DNA of 18,278 bases from CAZBRS01 sp964494475. Its GTDB lineage: Bacteria > Myxococcota_A > UBA9042 > CAZBRS01. Both the position numbers and the translations under genes were made by a program. Below, piece by piece: positions 15,206 to 18,278 of the stretch. The notes below the pieces were generated by a model. It had not been told where the DNA came from. It did not search any database and worked only from the letters and a program-made list of their open reading frames with translations. Where the stretch lies: positions 1 through 18,278 of the forward strand of contig CAZBRS010000082.1 in NCBI GenBank assembly GCA_964494475.1, read 5' to 3'. Position 1 is the stretch's first letter. Every line of letters begins with the position of its first letter.

Positions 15206-17054
15206 CGTCGTTCTTGAGGTCCAGCCGACAGGTCTGGCCCCCCGGGCAGTCGGCCTCCGAACAGCAGAGCTGGCGGCACGTACTCGCGACGCAGTCGCCG
15301 CCCAGGCAGTCGCTGCCGTAGGTGCACGCCTGGCCCACGGGGACGCCCCCGTCCTTCAGGCACAACGGGGTGAGCATGGGATGCGTGAAGCCCGGCGACT
15401 CCTCGGCGTACATGCGGCACGACGTGCCCGCGGGGCAGTCGACGTTCGAACAACAGAAGTCGGCGCAGAGGTGCCCCGACGTGCCGTACATGTCGTCGCA
15501 CATCAGCGTGGTGCACTCGTAGCTGCTCTGGCAGGGCTGGCCGGGAGGCACGGTGCAGTTCGGGTACTCCAGGCAGGCGTAGTGGTACTGGGTCGGGTCG
15601 AGGTCGCAGAGCTTCAGGAAGGGGCTCGACGCGTCGGCCGAATAGCCCTGGCAGGTGTGGATCGGCGCCAGCGCGCAGTCGTCGGTCGTGCAGCACGTCT
15701 CGACGCAGCGCCCCCCGTCGGCGTCGAACGAGCACGAGCCGCTCTGGCACTGGGTGGCGTTGACGCAGGGCCCGCCGTCGGCCACCTGGAACGTGGCGCC
15801 GGGGTAGAGGGTGGCGGGGATGCAGAATTTGACGCCGGGCTGCTGCAGGCAGCCGAACCCCACGGGGCAGTCGGAGCCCGAGCAGCAGGGCAGGACGCAC
15901 ACGAAGTACGAGGCCCCGGTCGTGAACGCCACCTCGATGCACATGCCCGTGGTGCACTCGGAGCCCGACGTGCAGAGATCGCCCAGGTTCTTCTTGTGCA
16001 GGCAGTGGCCGGTGCTCGCGTTGCAGTCGACGCCCGAGGGGCAGCCGGAGGTGGAGCACCCGGGCACGCACGCGCCCGCCTGGCAGATGGTGGCGGGGGG
16101 CGTGCACGCGGCGTCGGCGGCGCACGTGACGGGCGCGTCGTGGCACCGCCCGAGCCCCTGGTCGCACGACTGACCCGCGGGGCACGCCACCGTCAGGCAG
16201 CCCGGCACACAGTGGCCCTGCTCGCAGACGGTGAGGGGCACGTTGCAGTGGGTGTCGTTCGAGCACGACGACGGAGGCACGTCGACCGCGCCCGGGTCCG
16301 GAGGGTCGGCGGGGTCGTCGGGCGTCGACGTGTCCGAGGGCTCGGCGTCGGGGGGCTCCACCACGTCGACGTCACGCCCGGCGCGGCAGCGGCCCGTAGC
16401 GCCGTCGCAGATCGATCCGTCGGGGCAGCCGTGCGTGAGGCAGCCGTCGAGGCAGAGGCCCCCGTCGCAGATCTTGACGGGGCCGTCGCAGTCGACGTCG
16501 GCCATGCAGAACTCGGGAGTCAGGCAGCGCCCCTCGACGCAGGTGGTCGTGGGCGGCTCGCATTCGCGATCGTTGCGGCAACCGTACCGGGGGTCGTTGA
16601 CGCAGTAGCCGGTCTCGCCGTTGCAGAGCGTGCCCCCGAAGCAGCACGTGAGGGCGCAGCCCGGCGCGCAGAGGCCCTGCACGCAGATGCGGTCGGGCGG
16701 CCCGCAGTCGAGGTCGCGCTGGCAGCTCTTGGGGGCCTCGGGGAAGCACAGGCCCGAGCCCGTGTCGCAGTAGGCGCCCTCGGGGCAGCCCGACGCGCCG
16801 CACCCGTCGGCGCAGCGCCCGTCGATGCACACGCTCGAGGGCGGCTGGCAGTCGCAGTTGCCCGAGCAGACCACCGACCCCTGGCCGGAGCCTGAGGAGC
16901 AAGACAAGGCGAAGGCAAACGCCAGAAAGAAGACCTCACCCCCTGGCCCCCTCTCCATCGTCGTGGAGAGGGGGAATCTCCCGCGATGGCTGCCTCGCCC
17001 CCCTCTCTGCTTGACGGAGAGGGGGGATGGGGGGGTGAGGATTCCAGGGCTCAT
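15165..17054 (-). CDS. Cys-rich lipoprotein with a palindromic insertion in its signal peptide (629 aa)
   Basis: The mature part consists of repeated Cys units such as 'C-x2-D-x-D-C-x2-P-x3-C-x2-G-x-C' and 'CxGCxxxxCPxGxxC', split by an Asp/Pro linker around 'EPPDAEPSDTSTPDDPADPP'. The C-terminal half has recurrent 'CC-x3-DC' pairs. The lipidation signal is 'FFLAFAFALSC' (Cys52 from this start). I chose ATG 17054 because it overlaps the upstream stop as ATGA. Alternatives are GTG 17069 and ATG 16958. The 36 residues before the hydrophobic core come from the palindromic element at 16934-17040. ATG 16958 lies in that element's hairpin, with C/T-rich sequence instead of a ribosome binding site. 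The function is unknown; outer-membrane surface display is likely. Its 3' end overlaps the kinase gene by 41 nt. Confidence 0.85.
   Translation of the reverse strand: MSPGILTPPSPLSVKQRGGRGSHRGRFPLSTTMERGPGGEVFFLAFAFALSCSSGSGQGSVVCSGNCDCQPPSSVCIDGRCADGCGASGCPEGAYCDTGSGLCFPEAPKSCQRDLDCGPPDRICVQGLCAPGCALTCCFGGTLCNGETGYCVNDPRYGCRNDRECEPPTTTCVEGRCLTPEFCMADVDCDGPVKICDGGLCLDGCLTHGCPDGSICDGATGRCRAGRDVDVVEPPDAEPSDTSTPDDPADPPDPGAVDVPPSSCSNDTHCNVPLTVCEQGHCVPGCLTVACPAGQSCDQGLGRCHDAPVTCAADAACTPPATICQAGACVPGCSTSGCPSGVDCNASTGHCLHKKNLGDLCTSGSECTTGMCIEVAFTTGASYFVCVLPCCSGSDCPVGFGCLQQPGVKFCIPATLYPGATFQVADGGPCVNATQCQSGSCSFDADGGRCVETCCTTDDCALAPIHTCQGYSADASSPFLKLCDLDPTQYHYACLEYPNCTVPPGQPCQSSYECTTLMCDDMYGTSGHLCADFCCSNVDCPAGTSCRMYAEESPGFTHPMLTPLCLKDGGVPVGQACTYGSDCLGGDCVASTCRQLCCSEADCPGGQTCRLDLKNDVTSGLSSYVTVCQ
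16934..17040. mobile_element. 107-bp palindromic double-hairpin element, MITE-like
   Basis: The ends are the 10-bp inverted repeats CCTCACCCCC (16934-16943) and GGGGGTGAGG (17031-17040). Inside are two perfect 10-bp stems. Stem 1 is CCCCCTCTCC (16947-16956) with GGAGAGGGGG (16965-16974) and an 8-nt loop. Stem 2 is CCCCCCTCTC (16998-17007) with GAGAGGGGGG (17017-17026) and a 9-nt loop. The two halves are near inverted copies of one another, so the whole unit is palindromic. A T flanks each side on the minus strand. Similar CCTCACCCCC/GAGAGGGGG repeats are familiar to me from many bacterial genomes as dispersed elements, though I could not check that here. It encodes no transposase and sits inside a lipoprotein reading frame. 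Confidence 0.75.
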
Positions 17055-18121
17055 TGTGCGATGCACCACTGCACCAGCACGCCCTCGACGGTCTCGCCGT
17101 GGCAGACCGTGCCGAGGGCGCAGTCACCGGCGCCGTCGCAGGGCGTGGTGCAGAAGTAGGCGTTCGCGTCGCGCGGCAGGCACACCCCGTAGCACGGGCT
17201 GGTGTTCGGCTGCGTGGGGTCGCAGGGCTGCCCCACCGGCACGCACACCGGTGTGGGCACGCCGCCCAGGCTGACGGGCGCGCAGCTCATGTTGAGGGGG
17301 CACTTCGACACGTCGGGGCACTTCGCGGTGCACAGACAGTTGCCCTGGGGGTTCGTGAGCGAGAGGCCCGACATGCAGGCGTTGCAGTTGGAGCTGCCGG
17401 CGTCGTTGGCCACGCACACCCAGCGGTTCACGCCCTCCTGGTCCTGGAGGGGCCCCACGCACACGTCCTTGCCCGGGCACGCGCCGCTGTCGCCGTCGCC
17501 GCCGCAGAGGTGGGTGCAGGTCTTCTTGTCCAGGATCAGGTTCTGCACGCACCACTCGCCCTCGCACTCGCTGCCCAGGTCGCAGAGCGAGCCGTAGGGC
17601 TTCTTGTCGATCGCGTCGGACGCGTCCGGCTCGGGCTCGACCGCGTCGGGCTCGATCACCTCGGGCGCGCCGTCGGCCGTCTTCGCGAAGCAGCGGTGGG
17701 CATAGCAGGTCTTGGCCGGGTCGCCGCAGTCGACGTCGACGTCGCACTCCTTGTCGCAGCGCCCCGCGAGGCACACGAGATCGAAGGGCTTGCAGTCGAG
17801 GTCCTTGGCGCACGCCGCCACGCCGTCGGGCGAGAGGATGTCCGGCGCGTCGGGCCCGCCGGCCTCGTGCGCGTCGCCGAACTCGACGCTGGCGGGCTGG
17901 CACTCGTACGCGCGGCACACGAAGGCGTTCACGTCGCCGCAGTCTTCGTCCCACAGGCACTCGCGGCCGCACACGCCCTGCAGGCACGTCTCGTCGGCGC
18001 CGCACTGGTCTCGGTTCAGGCAGTAACGCACCTCGGGGGTGGCGTCGGCGGCGTCACCGGAGCCGCCGCAGGCGGCGAGCAAGGAAGCCGCGAACAGAGC
18101 AGCCAGGAAGGGACGAAGCAT
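17051..18121 (-). CDS. Cys-rich lipoprotein (356 aa)
   Basis: A textbook lipoprotein signal peptide, 'FLAALFAASLLAAC', places the lipid Cys at residue 18 with Gly at +2. The mature protein has Cys units of the 'CxxDxDCxxxxxxCxxGxC' type. They are interrupted by two Asp/Pro/Ala linkers ('GGPDAPDILSPDG' and 'EPDAVEPEPDASDAID'), then followed by denser Cys segments ending 'GVLVQWCIAQ'. It has the same architecture as the following gene and the 5146-7758 product, so these are likely surface-anchored relatives. No catalytic motif is seen. GGAAGAA (18125-18131 on the plus strand) lies 3 nt before ATG 18121, and a promoter is present upstream, which excludes the 18-residue extension to 18175. Its TGA overlaps the ATG of the next gene (ATGA), giving a two-gene operon. 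Confidence 0.9.
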   Translation of the reverse strand: MLRPFLAALFAASLLAACGGSGDAADATPEVRYCLNRDQCGADETCLQGVCGRECLWDEDCGDVNAFVCRAYECQPASVEFGDAHEAGGPDAPDILSPDGVAACAKDLDCKPFDLVCLAGRCDKECDVDVDCGDPAKTCYAHRCFAKTADGAPEVIEPDAVEPEPDASDAIDKKPYGSLCDLGSECEGEWCVQNLILDKKTCTHLCGGDGDSGACPGKDVCVGPLQDQEGVNRWVCVANDAGSSNCNACMSGLSLTNPQGNCLCTAKCPDVSKCPLNMSCAPVSLGGVPTPVCVPVGQPCDPTQPNTSPCYGVCLPRDANAYFCTTPCDGAGDCALGTVCHGETVEGVLVQWCIAQ

Positions 18122-18147
18122 GCGTTCTTCCGCGTAGGGGCACCGGA

Positions 18148-18175
18148 ATTCTAGGGAAGAGCCACCGAAACGCAA
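18148..18175 (-). promoter_or_regulatory. Sigma70-type promoter for the two-lipoprotein operon
   Basis: On the minus strand, TTGCGT (18175-18170), a 16-nt spacer and TAGAAT (18153-18148) precede ATG 18121. Transcription would start near 18141, giving a leader of about 20 nt that contains the GGAAGAA ribosome binding site. Confidence 0.6.
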
Positions 18176-18182
18176 GGTCGTT

Positions 18183-18278
18183 CGGGGCGTCCGGGCGCTC
18201 AGCCGACGCCTGCATGGCGGTCTCGCCGACCGGGCGGCCGAGACGCTCTACGCCGAGAAGAACCCGTGGTTCCTGAAG
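18183..18278 (+). other. Possible coding fragment at the right edge
   Basis: The plus-strand frame with codons starting at 18183 stays open to the window end, has a third-position pattern like the real genes, and reads plausibly ('GGLADRAAETLYAEKNPWF'). It has no ATG, GTG or TTG start after the stop at 18135-18137 and no ribosome binding site. A minus-strand alternative is the tail of a gene ending at the TAG 18248-18250 with C-terminus 'FRNHGFFSA'. The two frames share the same third-codon positions, so composition cannot separate them. Confidence 0.25.

Noticed and set aside
16825..17274. Plus-strand open frame across the palindromic element
   Set aside because: It is antisense to the two minus-strand lipoproteins, and its Pro/Arg-rich product comes from the repeat itself and the mirror frame.

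Overview
The window is very GC-rich, with G or C at almost every third codon position, and it is packed with genes. Cysteine-rich secreted proteins and lipoproteins carry Asp/Pro/Val/Ala linkers such as 'DAPDVAPPDV', and they sit beside a PilZ protein and a GAF-PAS histidine kinase. This style is typical of Myxococcota and related former Deltaproteobacteria. The assignment rests on protein style only; no marker gene is present.

Layout. (1) 3-9942, plus strand: the 3' part of a giant secreted protein (beta-rich, LamG-like, Cys-rich tail). Next, 13 nt downstream, is an 870-aa Cys-rich lipoprotein with an internal duplication. After a further 75 nt comes a 702-aa lipoprotein whose helical N-terminal half suggests an alpha/alpha-toroid enzyme. 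(2) 10045-12325: a PilZ-domain protein with its own good sigma70-type promoter, convergent (1-nt gap) with a class-V aminotransferase-like PLP enzyme. (3) 12389-15205, plus strand: a small conserved-looking 116-aa protein, an unrecognised 283-aa protein and a cytosolic GAF-PAS-HisKA_3-HATPase kinase, tightly packed (5-nt gap, then a 14-nt overlap). The aminotransferase and this operon start back to back from a 63-nt region with overlapping -10 elements. (4) 15165-18121, minus strand: two Cys-rich lipoprotein genes in an ATGA-coupled pair, read from a promoter at 18148-18175. The right edge holds about 95 nt that look coding but have no visible start.

How the genes may work together. Four genes encode exported Cys-rich proteins of the kind usually found on the surface of these bacteria, and one encodes an exported putative enzyme. 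The kinase and the PilZ protein are possible regulators, but nothing in the sequence ties them to the surface proteins. No response regulator, RNA gene, CRISPR array or insertion sequence is seen. No stretch longer than about 130 nt lacks a gene.

The most notable observation is a 107-bp double-hairpin palindromic element (16934-17040). It lies inside the signal-peptide region of the second minus-strand lipoprotein. Removing it plus one flanking T (108 nt, 36 codons) restores a compact lipoprotein signal peptide in frame, starting at an ATG that overlaps the upstream stop codon. This looks like an in-frame palindromic insertion into a protein, comparable in kind to Rickettsia palindromic elements.
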